This document shows positions 9,810-19,686 of a stretch of DNA of 64,000 nucleotides, in pieces. The DNA lies in assembly GCA_010672965.1 (NCBI GenBank), contig JAAHFN010000028.1, positions 55,192 through 119,191 of the forward strand, read 5' to 3'. Numbering within the stretch: the first letter of the stretch is position 1; each line of letters opens with the position of its first letter. Position numbers and translations under genes: made by a program. The notes beneath the pieces are model-generated. The model had not been told where the DNA came from. It made no database searches and saw nothing but the letters and a program-made list of their open reading frames with translations. This DNA comes from Oscillatoria sp. SIO1A7 (GTDB lineage: Bacteria > Cyanobacteriota > Cyanobacteriia > Cyanobacteriales > Laspinemataceae).

Positions 9810-10106
9810 CTGTTTCAACCTATCCAGATTATAAATTCTATCGAGCAAGGAGCGATTATCTTTGGAAAAATCGCTCCCCAAGGTAAGTCCGTCGCAAGTA
9901 TTGTATTTGAGACTTGATTTGCCGAGAATGCTATTTGTCTCGCGGCTGACTCTATCGTGCTATTTCTAGCTATCGCGTTTCTAAATCATTCCTGTAAGTG
10001 CCTGTAGGGGCAATCCCAAGAGCGCACCGTAGGCAGAGCGTTACTATCGCCCCTAAGCGCCAGAGCAGCCAACGCCACTCGGCTGCCCCTACAGAAGTTA
10101 CATAAT

Positions 10107-10955
10107 TCATTTAGACTTTCTAGATTGCGATCGACGGGACAGCGCTTGGTTTCCTTGTGCTTCTGTTTTACTGACTCGAACCAGGGGGTATTGGGCGAAT
10201 TCGCCCAATTTCACCGAAGTTAATAGCTTTTCCCATCGCTCTTTTAGGCTAGAATCGTTGGGATTTTCCAGGCGCAGCTTGGCTAAGGTAGCAATAGTTT
10301 CCTGCCAAATTCCTTCTTTACCATAAATAGACGGGCGCTCCTTTTCGGAAGCTTGTTCGATATTTTCTAGCAGATCTTGACTGGGCTCGACTCGCTCTAT
10401 CCACCCATCTATAGTAATATCCCCAGTGCGATCTTCTGGATCGCAGACAGCCACTAAATACCAATGATACATTTTCTCTTCCGCGAGGGGCTCTACTGTA
10501 TCTGGCAGCTTGAGGCTAGCGATACCGGGTACTTGCGGAACTGAGAAATAGTCCCGGTATAATTCTTGCTCGTCTTTGGCATCCAGAAGGACAAACTCTA
10601 AAGTTTGGCCACCATAAGATTCTGGAATATGCCAGAAAAAGGTCGGATGTTTTTGCACGGTTAAGGCTAGGCTGCGAGTGGGAGCCAGAGCGATTAAAGG
10701 TTTTTCTCCTTTTTTATAGGAGCCGCAGCCCCTAGAGCCGCCCTCAGTAGTTCGAGGAGGGGCACCTCGACTGGGAGGATTGAATTCTTTAGCGAGAATC
10801 CGGTTTTGCTGGAGCAGTTCTGGTTTTGACGAGGCCCGTACTTGCGAGCTTGTGCCAGGAGCCATTGCGCTGCGCGCATGCTGCCCAAACGCCATCCCGA
10901 AAACCAAAGCAAGTGCAAACATTCCTATGCCTTGGAGTTTTTGGTTTCCATCCAT
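10107..10955 (-). CDS. DUF928 domain protein
   Basis: 282 residues from ATG at 10955, with an AGAGG Shine-Dalgarno-like run 10 nt upstream. The N-terminus has a hydrophobic signal or anchor segment (IGMFALALVFGMAFGQHARSA), then GCGSYKKGEKPLIALAP, TFFWHIPES and a beta-rich region typical of cyanobacterial DUF928. It lies 0.3 kb upstream of the TPS-CHAT gene in the same direction, a pairing common in cyanobacteria, so the two may work together outside the cytoplasm. The biochemical role of DUF928 is unknown to me. The C-terminal tail is basic (RRSQSRKSK). Confidence 0.8.
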   Translation of the reverse strand: MDGNQKLQGIGMFALALVFGMAFGQHARSAMAPGTSSQVRASSKPELLQQNRILAKEFNPPSRGAPPRTTEGGSRGCGSYKKGEKPLIALAPTRSLALTVQKHPTFFWHIPESYGGQTLEFVLLDAKDEQELYRDYFSVPQVPGIASLKLPDTVEPLAEEKMYHWYLVAVCDPEDRTGDITIDGWIERVEPSQDLLENIEQASEKERPSIYGKEGIWQETIATLAKLRLENPNDSSLKERWEKLLTSVKLGEFAQYPLVRVSKTEAQGNQALSRRSQSRKSK

Positions 10956-11973
10956 GAGTTTGTTACCTCTTTTTACAGTTTTTGCATTTTATTCATATCT
11001 CTGCAAGCATCTTAAGCTTGCTATTAAAGATATCTACCGCACCCAAGTCGGTCGAGTTTTAGGTAGGGTCGATAGCACTGAAGGGCTAGAGCCGTCAGTG
11101 CTATCGACCTTACCTTTCTAGAACTATCTACTACCCGCAACAACCGCTAGCTTTCGCTCCAGATGCAACGCGCAGATATAGTTTATGTAAAGAAATATTA
11201 TCTTTTTTTAGGCACCCTTAATAATCTAAAGGGAGAATAGAAATTTTCCCTTTAGTGGAGACGAGTATTGAGAATTTTGATTGCACCCTAGTTCCATAAT
11301 ATAGCAATGCTGGTTTACGATACCAAAGGGAGCCAGAAACGGGCGCGATCGCAAATGAATGGCTATAGCAATGCTCTGCCCACAGTTCCTTACTCCGATT
11401 GCAGGACCCAAAGGCGCTAAATTGGCCACAGGACTACATTTACCACAAGGACTACATTTACCACAGGGCTTACATTTCCCATAGGGACTACACCCCATAA
11501 GTAGCACAGTGCAAAGACCTTGATGGGTCCAAACCCACAGGTATCTTGACACTCCTTGCTCTATACTGAGATTGGCAGAGGTGATTTTTCCAATAAGAGA
11601 CTTAGGCAAGGCCACTTTATATATGGTGCTAGTTGCGCGTCCTAGGCTATATGGAGTTGGATGGGACAGGCAAGAGTAAGTCCTGCAACAGAGAAAATAA
11701 AAGTTATGCTTTTAAATTACCAAAAAAACTGGAAGGCTAGGGAACGGAACTTACGCAGAGACATTATTTTTAGGGTGCCGCACCACGCACGTCAAACACT
11801 ATATTTATAATTAGATCCTGTAGGAAAGTGTAAGTCACGCTAAAAAACTTTACAGAGATACCGCTTAGATACAAAAGCGGAGCCAAATCTAATTAAATGT
11901 GCAAGTTAAATGTGCATTCACATTGCCAGGTAAATTTCCAGGTAAATTGCCCAGTAAATTAGGGTATCCAAAG
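10956..11973. other. Intergenic region with hairpin and tandem repeats
   Basis: About 1 kb separating divergent genes. It contains a 20/21-bp hairpin (11061-11115), an 18-bp tandem repeat (11425-11497; unit like CACAGGACTACATTTACC, four imperfect copies) and GGACTTACGC-family ends at about 11674 and 11748-11836. A 129-codon minus-strand frame over the tandem repeat is Cys-rich but has no supporting features. Confidence 0.5.
11061..11115. repeat. Strong inverted repeat (21-bp arms)
   Basis: AGGTAGGGTCGATAGCACTG with one further base (11061-11081) pairs at 20 of 21 positions with 11095-11115, leaving a 13-nt loop. It lies upstream of both flanking genes, so it is not a simple terminator; it could be a small mobile repeat or an RNA structure. 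Confidence 0.6.
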
Positions 11974-14277
11974 ATGCTGCCCGACGATCGCAAGAGAAAG
12001 AAAAAAAAACTGGCAATTTTATCTAGTATTGCCAGCCAGGTCAAATGGCAGCGGGTATTGGCAATAGCGCCCGCTGTAGCGCTTTTGTTAATTGTACTGC
12101 GGGGGTTTGGTTTATTCCAATTGTTGGAATTATCTGCCCTGGACGTATGTTTTAGCTTGCGGCCTCTCCAGGCAAAAGACGATCGCATTATTATTGTCGG
12201 CATCAACGAGTCGGATTTAAAAACCATAGGACAATGGCCGATTCCAGATAGGGTTTTAGCCCAAGTCTTGGAAAAAGTAAAACAGCAGCAACCCAAAGCA
12301 ATTGGCCTAGATATATATCGAGACTTGCCAGTAGGTGAGGGTCACGAAGAATTGGCTAGGATATTCAATACTACCCCTAACTTGATAGGCATTCAAAAAA
12401 TTGTTGATAACGATAAAAATGGGGAAATCGCTCCACCGCCAGAATTAGAAAAACTAGGTCAAGCCAGCGCGAATGATTTTCCCTGGGATGTGGATGGAAA
12501 AACTCGGCGTGCTTTTTTGTACTTAGACGACTCAGAGGGCAATATTGCCTACAGTTTGGGATTTAGACTGGCTCTGATTTATCTCGGCTCCGAAGGAATA
12601 ACCCCAAGGATGAAAAATGAAACCGAAATAGAACTGGGTAAAACAACATTTTCCCCGTTTTCGAGAAATGATGGAGGCTATGTGGGTGCGGCAGACCAAG
12701 GCTATCAAATCCTGTTAAACTATCGCGGTTCAAACGATAGTTTTCAGACAGTATCTCTAACGGATGTCTTGTTAGATAGGCTCGAACCGAGATTAATGGA
12801 GAATCGAATAGTTTTGATTGGTTCGACGGCCAAAAGCATTAAGGATTTTTTGTTGACTCCCTATAGCAGCAGCTTGATGGGGATTCCAGAACCGATGACC
12901 GGGGTAGAAGTACATGCCAATTCGACTAGCCAGATAGTTAGTGCTGCTCTGGAAGAGCGATCGCTCCTGAAAACCTGGAAAGAACCTGTAGAATGGCTCT
13001 GGATTTTAACTTGGTCGTTTGTTGGTGCTGCGGTGGTAAGTATAGAGCGAATGCAAAACGATAGAGCCAAAATATCTTTTCCTCAAACCGCCGCTAGAGT
13101 CTCTCTTGCCAGCGTCTGTCTTATTGCTAGTGCTGGGAGGGCTTTTTTACTAAGCTGGTGGATACCTATAGTCCCGCCCCTAATGGCTCTGGGAAGTTCG
13201 GCGATCGCGACTATCGGCTATACTCTCTGGGAAAATCTAACTCTATCCCACAAGCAACTAGAAGAGTATTCCCGCACTCTGGAACTGAAGGTGGAAAAAC
13301 GAACCGAGCAGCTCCAAGAAAAAAATCAGCAGATAGAGCAAGCCCTACAAAAACTGAAAGCAGCACAAAAGCAAATAGTGGCTCAAGAAAAATTAGCTTC
13401 TTTGGGTTCTTTGACTGCCGGAATTGCTCACGAAATCAGAAATCCTCTCAATTTTGTCAACAATTTTGCCGCCGTTTCCGTGGATATGACGGAAGAACTG
13501 CTGGAAGAGATTGCCTCGGTATCCGAGAACTTAGAGGTAGAAACAGCCGATTTCATAAACGAAACCTTGACCGAGCTAAAAGAAAGCGTTGACGATATCA
13601 AAAAAAATGGGGAAAGAATAGAGGCGATCGTGCAAGGTATGTTGATGCTCGCTCGCAATGAAAGAGGGAAAGTGGGATTGACTGACCTGAATAATCTATT
13701 AGAGGAAGCAGTAGCACTGGCTTATCACGGCCAGCAGGCTAAAGATGAAGAGTTTCAGGTGAGATTGGAAACAGACTATGACCCAAGTATTGGTGAAATT
13801 TATATTGTTTCCCAAGACATTAGTCAAGCCTTGGTGAATATTATTAACAATGCTTGCGATGCGCTCAAGGCTAAGCAAAAAGCAGTTGGCAAGACTTTTA
13901 AACCAATTCTGCAAGTCAAAACCCTGAACCAGAACGATTCGACTCCGAACGCGAACGCTCTGACTCGAAAAGCCGAGGGCGATGCAGGCTCGGCCAGCCC
14001 CGATGGAGCCGCTTCTCCTACAGTGGGAGCAAGGGAGAAAGTCGGGGTAGAAATCCGCATCCGCGATAACGGTGAAGGTATTCCAGAAGACATCTTGGCT
14101 AAAATATTTAATCCGTTTTTTACAACTAAGCCACCCGGAGAAGGCACGGGGTTAGGCTTGGCGATCGCCTATGATATTATAGTGGGGCAGCATCAGGGAG
14201 ATGTCAAAATCGAAACAGAGCCAGGAGCGGGAGCAGAATTCATAGTATTCTTACCGAAAAATGCGATTTCCAACTAA
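11974..14277 (+). CDS. CHASE2-domain sensor histidine kinase
   Basis: 767 residues from ATG at 11974 (AGGG about 10 nt upstream; an upstream GTG at 11899 is less likely). A membrane segment ([15 protein letters not shown]) is followed by a CHASE2 extracytoplasmic sensor ([19 protein letters not shown]...[12 protein letters not shown]) and further membrane segments before residue 400. A coiled coil follows ([21 protein letters not shown]). The kinase core has H-box [16 protein letters not shown]-box IINNACDAL and G-boxes RDNGEGIP and [12 protein letters not shown] stretch of about 40 residues between N- and G1-boxes ([16 protein letters not shown]...) is low-complexity. A REC-kinase gene follows in the same direction, suggesting a phosphorelay, with a small MITE between them. 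Confidence 0.88.
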   Translation: MLPDDRKRKKKKLAILSSIASQVKWQRVLAIAPAVALLLIVLRGFGLFQLLELSALDVCFSLRPLQAKDDRIIIVGINESDLKTIGQWPIPDRVLAQVLEKVKQQQPKAIGLDIYRDLPVGEGHEELARIFNTTPNLIGIQKIVDNDKNGEIAPPPELEKLGQASANDFPWDVDGKTRRAFLYLDDSEGNIAYSLGFRLALIYLGSEGITPRMKNETEIELGKTTFSPFSRNDGGYVGAADQGYQILLNYRGSNDSFQTVSLTDVLLDRLEPRLMENRIVLIGSTAKSIKDFLLTPYSSSLMGIPEPMTGVEVHANSTSQIVSAALEERSLLKTWKEPVEWLWILTWSFVGAAVVSIERMQNDRAKISFPQTAARVSLASVCLIASAGRAFLLSWWIPIVPPLMALGSSAIATIGYTLWENLTLSHKQLEEYSRTLELKVEKRTEQLQEKNQQIEQALQKLKAAQKQIVAQEKLASLGSLTAGIAHEIRNPLNFVNNFAAVSVDMTEELLEEIASVSENLEVETADFINETLTELKESVDDIKKNGERIEAIVQGMLMLARNERGKVGLTDLNNLLEEAVALAYHGQQAKDEEFQVRLETDYDPSIGEIYIVSQDISQALVNIINNACDALKAKQKAVGKTFKPILQVKTLNQNDSTPNANALTRKAEGDAGSASPDGAASPTVGAREKVGVEIRIRDNGEGIPEDILAKIFNPFFTTKPPGEGTGLGLAIAYDIIVGQHQGDVKIETEPGAGAEFIVFLPKNAISN

Positions 14278-14304
14278 AGGGGTGCATGCTTGATGCTAGA
14301 AAGA

Positions 14305-14386
14305 GGACTTATGCACCCGACGCTGTGGAACTTGCCCGAACAGATAAAACAGATAGGGCAGGCGCGGGACTTGCAAGGGTAAGTCC
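14305..14386. repeat. Short MITE-like element with GGACTTATGC / GGTAAGTCC termini
   Basis: An 82-bp member of the GGACTTACGC family, between the CHASE2 kinase stop and the REC-kinase start. Confidence 0.5.
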
Positions 14387-14431
14387 TGTAAAAATATAGA
14401 GCCAAATTGTCAGGGTAATTGGGAGCGAGGT

Positions 14432-15970
14432 ATGCCAGGAAAAATTCTCTTTGTGGATGATGAGCCGTCTTTCGCCAGTCTAATCCGGCGTCACTTTAGA
14501 AAAAAAATAAGGGCCAAAGAATATGACTTTGTTTTTGCAGGTAATGGAGTAGAGGCTCTAGAAAAGTTAGAGAGCGATCGCCCTCTCGATTTGGTCTTTA
14601 CGGATATCAATATGCCAAAAATGGACGGTCTTACCTTGTTAGACAAGATACAGGAGGTTGACCCGGAAGTCAAAACAGTTGTCCTATCGGCATATAACGA
14701 TATGAAAAACATTAGAACCGCGATGAATCGGGGCGCTTTTGACTTCTTGACCAAGCCTATTGATTTTGAAGACTTAGAAATAACCATTAAAAGGGCCTTA
14801 AATCAAGTATGGCAATTCAGGGAAAATAAGAAAGAGCTGCAACTGGCTCAGGCACAACTTATTCAAAGGGAAAAAATGTCGGCTCTTGGCGAATTAATTG
14901 CGGGGGTCGCCCACGAAATCAACAACCCAATTGGCTTTATCTCTGGCAATCTGGAAACCGCTCAAGAATATATTAAAGATTTGCTCGGTATTATAAATCT
15001 ATATCAGCAAGAATTCCCCAACCATAGCTCGAAGATTGCTGCTAGGATAGACGAGATAGACCTGACTTTCGTAATCAATGACTTTCCCGTGCTTCTGGCA
15101 TCGATGAAAGAAGGAACCGAGCGCATCCGCGAGATTAGCAACTCCCTGCGAATTTTTTCTCGTTCTGACGTTTCTTCTAAAGTAGCTTTCAATATCCATG
15201 AGGGGATCGATAGCACTCTGATGATTTTGAAACACCGCCTCAAGGCCAATAGCCAGCGACCGGAAATTGATATTATTAAAAACTATGGTGAATTGCCCTT
15301 AGTTTATTGCTTGCCAGGGCAGATAAATCAGGTGTTTATGAATGCTATAGCCAATGCGATAGATGCTCTAGATGAGGTAAGCGAGGAGAAAGAATTTGAC
15401 CAAATAAAATCCCGCCCCAATACCATCACTATCAGTACGGAAATAGGGAATGGGGAATTGGGAATTGGGAATGGGGAATTGGCAATAGGGAACGGGGAAT
15501 TGGGAATTGGGAATGGGGAATTGGGAATTGGGGCAGTCGAGCATGAAGAAGTCACGCTTGATGGCGAAAACCAACCTAGGAAAGCCAAGCTAAAAACTCA
15601 AAACTCAATAGACACTATCCCAAGACCAATGCCCGACCTGCCCCATTCCCTATTGCCAACTCAAAATTCAGAACTCAAAACTCAAAACTCTTCAATGCAG
15701 GATGCCCAATTCCCAATCCCCAATTCCCAATTTATTACAATTAGGATTAAAGACAATGGACCGGGAATGTCAGAAGAAACGATCGCTCGCGTTTTTGAAA
15801 CCAATTTCACTACCAAGCCTCCGGGAAAAGGGACTGGCTTAGGCTTGTCAATCAGTCGTCAGATTGTAGAAGAGCTTCACGGAGGTCATATCTGTTGTGT
15901 TTCTGCAGTGGGAGAAGGTACTGAATTTGCAATTTCTATTCCCATTAAGTCTATTTCTGAAATCAATTGA
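14432..15970 (+). CDS. Hybrid response regulator-histidine kinase with in-frame repeat insertion
   Basis: 512 residues from ATG at 14432. Residues 1-125 are a receiver domain (ILFVDDEPS; phosphoacceptor Asp in [28 protein letters not shown]). A kinase core follows: H-box [16 protein letters not shown]-box [13 protein letters not shown]1 KDNGPGMS and G2 [12 protein letters not shown]. Between N- and G1-boxes, residues about 337-434 are abnormal: they translate the dispersed repeat GGGAATTGGGAATGG and related units ([18 protein letters not shown], then a run rich in KTQNS and PIPNSQF), all in frame. This places about 98 foreign residues in the ATP-binding domain, near the ATP-lid side. The protein may remain active if the loop is extruded; otherwise it is a decaying gene. 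Confidence 0.85.
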   Translation: MPGKILFVDDEPSFASLIRRHFRKKIRAKEYDFVFAGNGVEALEKLESDRPLDLVFTDINMPKMDGLTLLDKIQEVDPEVKTVVLSAYNDMKNIRTAMNRGAFDFLTKPIDFEDLEITIKRALNQVWQFRENKKELQLAQAQLIQREKMSALGELIAGVAHEINNPIGFISGNLETAQEYIKDLLGIINLYQQEFPNHSSKIAARIDEIDLTFVINDFPVLLASMKEGTERIREISNSLRIFSRSDVSSKVAFNIHEGIDSTLMILKHRLKANSQRPEIDIIKNYGELPLVYCLPGQINQVFMNAIANAIDALDEVSEEKEFDQIKSRPNTITISTEIGNGELGIGNGELAIGNGELGIGNGELGIGAVEHEEVTLDGENQPRKAKLKTQNSIDTIPRPMPDLPHSLLPTQNSELKTQNSSMQDAQFPIPNSQFITIRIKDNGPGMSEETIARVFETNFTTKPPGKGTGLGLSISRQIVEELHGGHICCVSAVGEGTEFAISIPIKSISEIN

Positions 15971-15974
15971 GCGG

Positions 15975-16190
15975 GCATGGGGTGTGGGGTGTGGGGTGTA
16001 GGGTGTGGGGTGTGGGGTGTGGGGTGTGGGGTGTAGGGTGTGGGGTGTGGGGTGTGGGGTTTGGGGTGTGGGGTGTGGGGTTTTTATATGTATGTTGTCT
16101 CTTGCCAAAAAGCCGATTGCTGACAGCTTATTGCTGAGAGCCGATTGCTGACGGCTTATTGCTGAGAGCTGAGAGCTGACTGCTGAGAGC
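15975..16190. repeat. Heptanucleotide array (GTGGGGT)n and adjoining GCTGA-rich array
   Basis: From 15975 to 16083 the sequence is a GTGGGGT/GTAGGGT array of about fifteen units. At 16110-16197 it changes to repeated units such as TTGCTGAGAGC and AGCTGACTGC. It fills the gap between convergent kinase genes. No gene is seen. Confidence 0.85.
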
Positions 16191-16199
16191 TAACCGCTA

Positions 16200-17558
16200 T
16201 TAGCCAGGGAGAATAACAGTAACGGTAGTGCCGCCATCCACTTGGCTCTCAAAGCGAATTTGACCGTGGTGATTTTCTACAATTGCCCGAGCGATCGCCA
16301 ATCCCAATCCCGAACCAGACTGGGTTGCCGATCTTCCTGCCGTAGAGTGCTGCCTTGCCGGATCGACTCGATAAAAGCGATCGAAAATACGGGGTAATTC
16401 CGCAGGGGGAATGCCAATGCCATTATCCCGAACTCTAACTTCTAGGGCGTTGCCATTGGTGCGTCGCAATTCTATTTCAATCCTGCCGCCGACCCGACCG
16501 TACTGCACCGCATTGCCGACTAAATTGGCAAACAATCTGGCGAGCTGTTGCCAATCTCCAATTAAGGTAAATATATTGGCCGGTTCTGATGGGCTATCCG
16601 ATTCCAAAATATCTAAGGATATAGTAATGTCGCGATCGCTAGTCAGAGCTTGCTGTTCTTCTATAGTTTCCATTAGCACCTCATCCAAGTGAACTGGTTC
16701 CCGCCTGGGTTTGACAGTACCGCTATCTTGTCTGGCTAAAAATAACAAATCATCTACTAAACGTCCCATGCGACGTGCCAGCCGCTCTATTGCTTCGAGT
16801 CGCCGGCGCTGTTGTTGAAAATCTGCTTCTGGCTCTGCGAGGGCTACTTGAACGTTAGTTTGAATTGTGGCGATTGGGCTTCTTAGTTCGTGGGAAGCAT
16901 CGGCAGTAAACTGTTTAAGCCGTTGGTAAGACTCTCGCACCGGCTCCATTGCCAACCCGGAGAGCAACCAGCCAATTGCCGCAACGCCTCCGACCATTAA
17001 ACCGATCCCCAAGCTTAAATCTACGACTAGCTGTCGGATTGGTTTGGTAACTTCAAACCAGGGATGGCTCACCCGCAAATAGCCCAATACTTGCGATTCG
17101 ATTTCTACTCGCTTGACGATTTGTCGCAAAAGCAAGTTATGGCTGAGTCCGACTAAGCGGACGGTCTCGCCCCTGGGGTTGCGATGCAAGGGAATTTGCA
17201 GAGGTTCTGAAAAAGTTGACCAGAGCAACTCTCCAGGAGCGCTAAACCATTCGATATCTATATGGTCGTCTTCTACGGCATCGGTATTATCTCGAAAGCT
17301 TGCTTCTACGTTGACTCGCCAGAGTTCTTTCTCTATTGCCTGGGAAGTTTTTGCCTGGGAAGTTATTGCCTGAGTATTTGCCGGTTGAATTACTAGCGAT
17401 CGCTCCACTACTTCTGCCACATGTTCTATCGTATCGTCTATTCTCTCTATTAAAGTGTTGCGCACATATAGATAAAAGCCCGTGGCAAATAGCAAAAGTA
17501 ACACCGCAGTAACGATTGCATACCAGATTGCCAACCTTCTGCGAGTCGCTTGAAACAT
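16200..17558 (-). CDS. Membrane sensor histidine kinase (HAMP/HisKA/HATPase, RppB-like)
   Basis: 452 residues. An N-terminal membrane segment (IVTAVLLLLFATGFYLYV), a periplasmic loop of about 140 residues, a second membrane segment (LSLGIGLMVGGVAAIGWLLSG), then HisKA with H-box FTADASHELRSPIA and an ATPase domain (NLVGNAVQYG; RDNGIGIPPAELPRIFDRFYR; GSGLGLAIARAIV). The layout matches cyanobacterial OmpR-partner kinases of the RppB/NrsS type. No response regulator gene adjoins it in the window, so it is an orphan here. The sensed signal cannot be told. The region upstream holds a MITE copy that lies closer to the divergent ATPase gene. Confidence 0.87.
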   Translation of the reverse strand: MFQATRRRLAIWYAIVTAVLLLLFATGFYLYVRNTLIERIDDTIEHVAEVVERSLVIQPANTQAITSQAKTSQAIEKELWRVNVEASFRDNTDAVEDDHIDIEWFSAPGELLWSTFSEPLQIPLHRNPRGETVRLVGLSHNLLLRQIVKRVEIESQVLGYLRVSHPWFEVTKPIRQLVVDLSLGIGLMVGGVAAIGWLLSGLAMEPVRESYQRLKQFTADASHELRSPIATIQTNVQVALAEPEADFQQQRRRLEAIERLARRMGRLVDDLLFLARQDSGTVKPRREPVHLDEVLMETIEEQQALTSDRDITISLDILESDSPSEPANIFTLIGDWQQLARLFANLVGNAVQYGRVGGRIEIELRRTNGNALEVRVRDNGIGIPPAELPRIFDRFYRVDPARQHSTAGRSATQSGSGLGLAIARAIVENHHGQIRFESQVDGGTTVTVILPG

Positions 17559-17625
17559 AAAGGATAGCCTTCTTGATGGGTTTTATGGCAAAATTTTAAT
17601 TCAAACGAGCCAATGCCCTCAAAAT

Positions 17626-17765
17626 TATACCGTTTCTCAAATGAATGTAATGTTATAAATGTAGGGGCGACAGCATCAGAGCAACTATCTCGGCTGTAAA
17701 ATTAGAATTACCGTATTGGGATGCTTCGCCCCAGAAACCTCACATCAAGCGCGAGAACCGCTATA
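17626..17765. repeat. MITE-like element, TATAGCGGTTCTCAAAT type (copy 2)
   Basis: Starts TATACCGTTTCTCAAAT and ends GCGCGAGAACCGCTATA, with the same interior pair (GTAGGGGCGACAGCAT / GATGCTTCGCCCCAG) as 1187-1328. It ends 7 nt before the ATG of the ATPase gene and therefore supplies its whole proximal upstream region. Confidence 0.8.
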
Positions 17766-17772
17766 AGAGAAT

Positions 17773-18939
17773 ATGAAATTCAATCGCATAACCATCGAAG
17801 GGTATCGTCGCCTATTGTCAGTCAAGCTGCAAATGCGACCTCTGACCGTAGCGATCGGTGCCAACGGCGTGGGAAAGACTTCTTTTTTAGAAATTTTTTC
17901 TCTCCTAGCTGCATCGGCGAAAGGCCAGTTACAATCAAAAATTTCCGAACTGAGCGGCCTGTCAGAAGTTATCACTCGCGATCGCGCCAATAGTTTGTCA
18001 ATCTCTTTGGGCATATCTTCGCCAGACGGCGAATCGTTAGATTACAATCTAAAAATTGCACCCAAAGGTCAATTCTATGAGATAGAATTGGAAGCACTTA
18101 CACGCGCAATCAGAGAACAGAAAAAAAAAGCTTTACTTAACTATATCATTTCTGACGCAAACGACATACATTATTATGCTTATAATGACGATTATACTTT
18201 TATGCAAGATTTGCCTATTAACTGGGAACACAATGGCTATGAAACATCTCTTGCACAAGTCCCTAAAACACAACAAGAACCGGAAAGCTTTCGCAGAATT
18301 TTAGCTTCATGCAACTTTTATGCGGCGTGGCAGTTAAATGTGGGTCAAAGAAGTCCAATCCGCTTGCCTCAATCCATGCGTCCTGCAACCTTACCCGGTT
18401 ACAACGGAGAAGACTTAGTTTCTTGTCTGTATTATCTGCGCGAAGTATATCCAGAACGATTTGAAATCATAGAAGATACTCTGGCTGCGGGCTTTCCCGA
18501 TTTTGAAAAATTGAGCTTTCCGCCGGTAGCAGCAGGAACTTTGGCAATGACTTGGAAGGATAAAAACTTTTCGCAACCTCTCTATATGCACCAACTATCT
18601 GAGGGCACTTTGCGGTTTCTCTGGTTAATCGCTATCCTGATAAGTCCCGATTTGACTGCGGTTACTCTGATTGACGAGCCCGAAGTAAGCTTGCATCCAG
18701 AGCTATTGCAATTGCTGGCCGAACTCATGCGCGAAACCAGCAAGCGAACTCAATTAATTGTAGCAACGCATTCCGATAGATTGATACGTTTTTTAGAACC
18801 CCATGAGGTTCTAATCTGCGATGCTGAAGACGGAGCCACGACTATGAATTGGGCAGATTCTCTAGATTTAGAAAAATGGCTGGAGGATTATAGCTTAGAT
18901 GAGATTTGGGCAATGAACCTTATGGGAGGCAGGCCATGA
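17773..18939 (+). CDS. AAA (ABC/OLD-like) ATPase, candidate defence component
   Basis: 388 residues from ATG at 17773. Walker A GANGVGKTS lies at about residues 32-40, a signature-like LSEGTLRFLWL at about 275, Walker B VTLIDEPEVSLHPELL at about 300, and a His switch VATHSDRL. This is the AAA_21/RecF-SMC-like class used by OLD, Gabija, PARIS and retron-associated ATPases. The last codons overlap the next gene by ATGA, so the two are translationally coupled. The partner is a Toprim-like DUF4276 protein, which makes an ATPase-nuclease anti-invader module plausible; that function is inferred. A MITE ends just upstream, and AAGAGA serves as a weak ribosome site. Confidence 0.85.
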   Translation: MKFNRITIEGYRRLLSVKLQMRPLTVAIGANGVGKTSFLEIFSLLAASAKGQLQSKISELSGLSEVITRDRANSLSISLGISSPDGESLDYNLKIAPKGQFYEIELEALTRAIREQKKKALLNYIISDANDIHYYAYNDDYTFMQDLPINWEHNGYETSLAQVPKTQQEPESFRRILASCNFYAAWQLNVGQRSPIRLPQSMRPATLPGYNGEDLVSCLYYLREVYPERFEIIEDTLAAGFPDFEKLSFPPVAAGTLAMTWKDKNFSQPLYMHQLSEGTLRFLWLIAILISPDLTAVTLIDEPEVSLHPELLQLLAELMRETSKRTQLIVATHSDRLIRFLEPHEVLICDAEDGATTMNWADSLDLEKWLEDYSLDEIWAMNLMGGRP

Positions 18940-19544
18940 AAATTGCTATTTTGGTTGAAGGTAAAACGGAAAAAGCATTTATGCCTAGCCTGCGTCGTTT
19001 CCTCAGCTCGCGTTTGTCAGAGATGCCAAAAATAAAACCAGTCATCTATAATGGACGGCTGCCAAAAAAAGATAAGTTAAAGCGCGTTGTGGAGAATCTT
19101 CTGGCGGGTAAAGATGCTTATGACGCAGTAATAGCCTTAACAGACGTTTACACGGGAACGAAGGACTTTGAGGATGCTACTGATGCGAAACAAAAAATGA
19201 AAGACTGGGTAGGCGATAATCCTAGATTTTATCCTCATGCTGCCCAGTATGATTTTGAAGCTTGGCTTTTACCATTTTGGCCGACAATTCAAAAATTAGC
19301 TAAAAAGCGCGATCGCTCTGCACCTAGCAGTTCGCCCGAGCAGGTAAATCATAACAAACCGCCGTCCTATCATATTAAAGAAATTTTTGAATTGGGCAAA
19401 TGTCGGGACAGTTACATCAAACCTCGCGATGCCAAAAGAATTTTAGAGGAAAACAACCTGATAGATTCTGCTATAGTTTGTTTGGAGCTAAAGGAATTTC
19501 TCAATACGATTTTGTTACTCTGTGGAGGGCAGGAGATTCCTTAA
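18936..19544 (+). CDS. DUF4276 family (Toprim-like) protein
   Basis: 202 residues, starting at the ATG of the ATGA overlap with the ATPase stop (an upstream in-frame start at 18906 lies inside the ATPase gene and is rejected). The start MKIAILVEGKTEKAFM carries the Toprim-type glutamate (E8), and VIALTDVYTGTKDFED supplies the acidic second motif. The AQYDFEAWLLP block is typical of DUF4276. DUF4276 proteins are often encoded beside ABC-type ATPases. By analogy with PARIS AriB and OLD nucleases it may cut nucleic acid when the ATPase senses a trigger; no direct evidence is in the sequence. Confidence 0.82.
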   Translation: MKIAILVEGKTEKAFMPSLRRFLSSRLSEMPKIKPVIYNGRLPKKDKLKRVVENLLAGKDAYDAVIALTDVYTGTKDFEDATDAKQKMKDWVGDNPRFYPHAAQYDFEAWLLPFWPTIQKLAKKRDRSAPSSSPEQVNHNKPPSYHIKEIFELGKCRDSYIKPRDAKRILEENNLIDSAIVCLELKEFLNTILLLCGGQEIP

Positions 19545-19686
19545 TATTACTCTGCATTACAGGCGATGGATAAACTTTAAGAACGGCAAACCAAGGTATC
19601 GCCTGGTGCTAGAGTGCTAGATAGGGTGTCGGATGTCGAGTTTAGGGTGTAGGGTATAAGTAGTGACAACTACGCGCTGTGGGACG

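Noticed and set aside
11226..11615. 129-codon Cys-rich minus-strand frame (GKCKPCGKCSPCGKCSP)
   Set aside because: The Cys pattern is a direct result of an 18-bp tandem repeat, and flanking parts do not look coding; kept only as a repeat.
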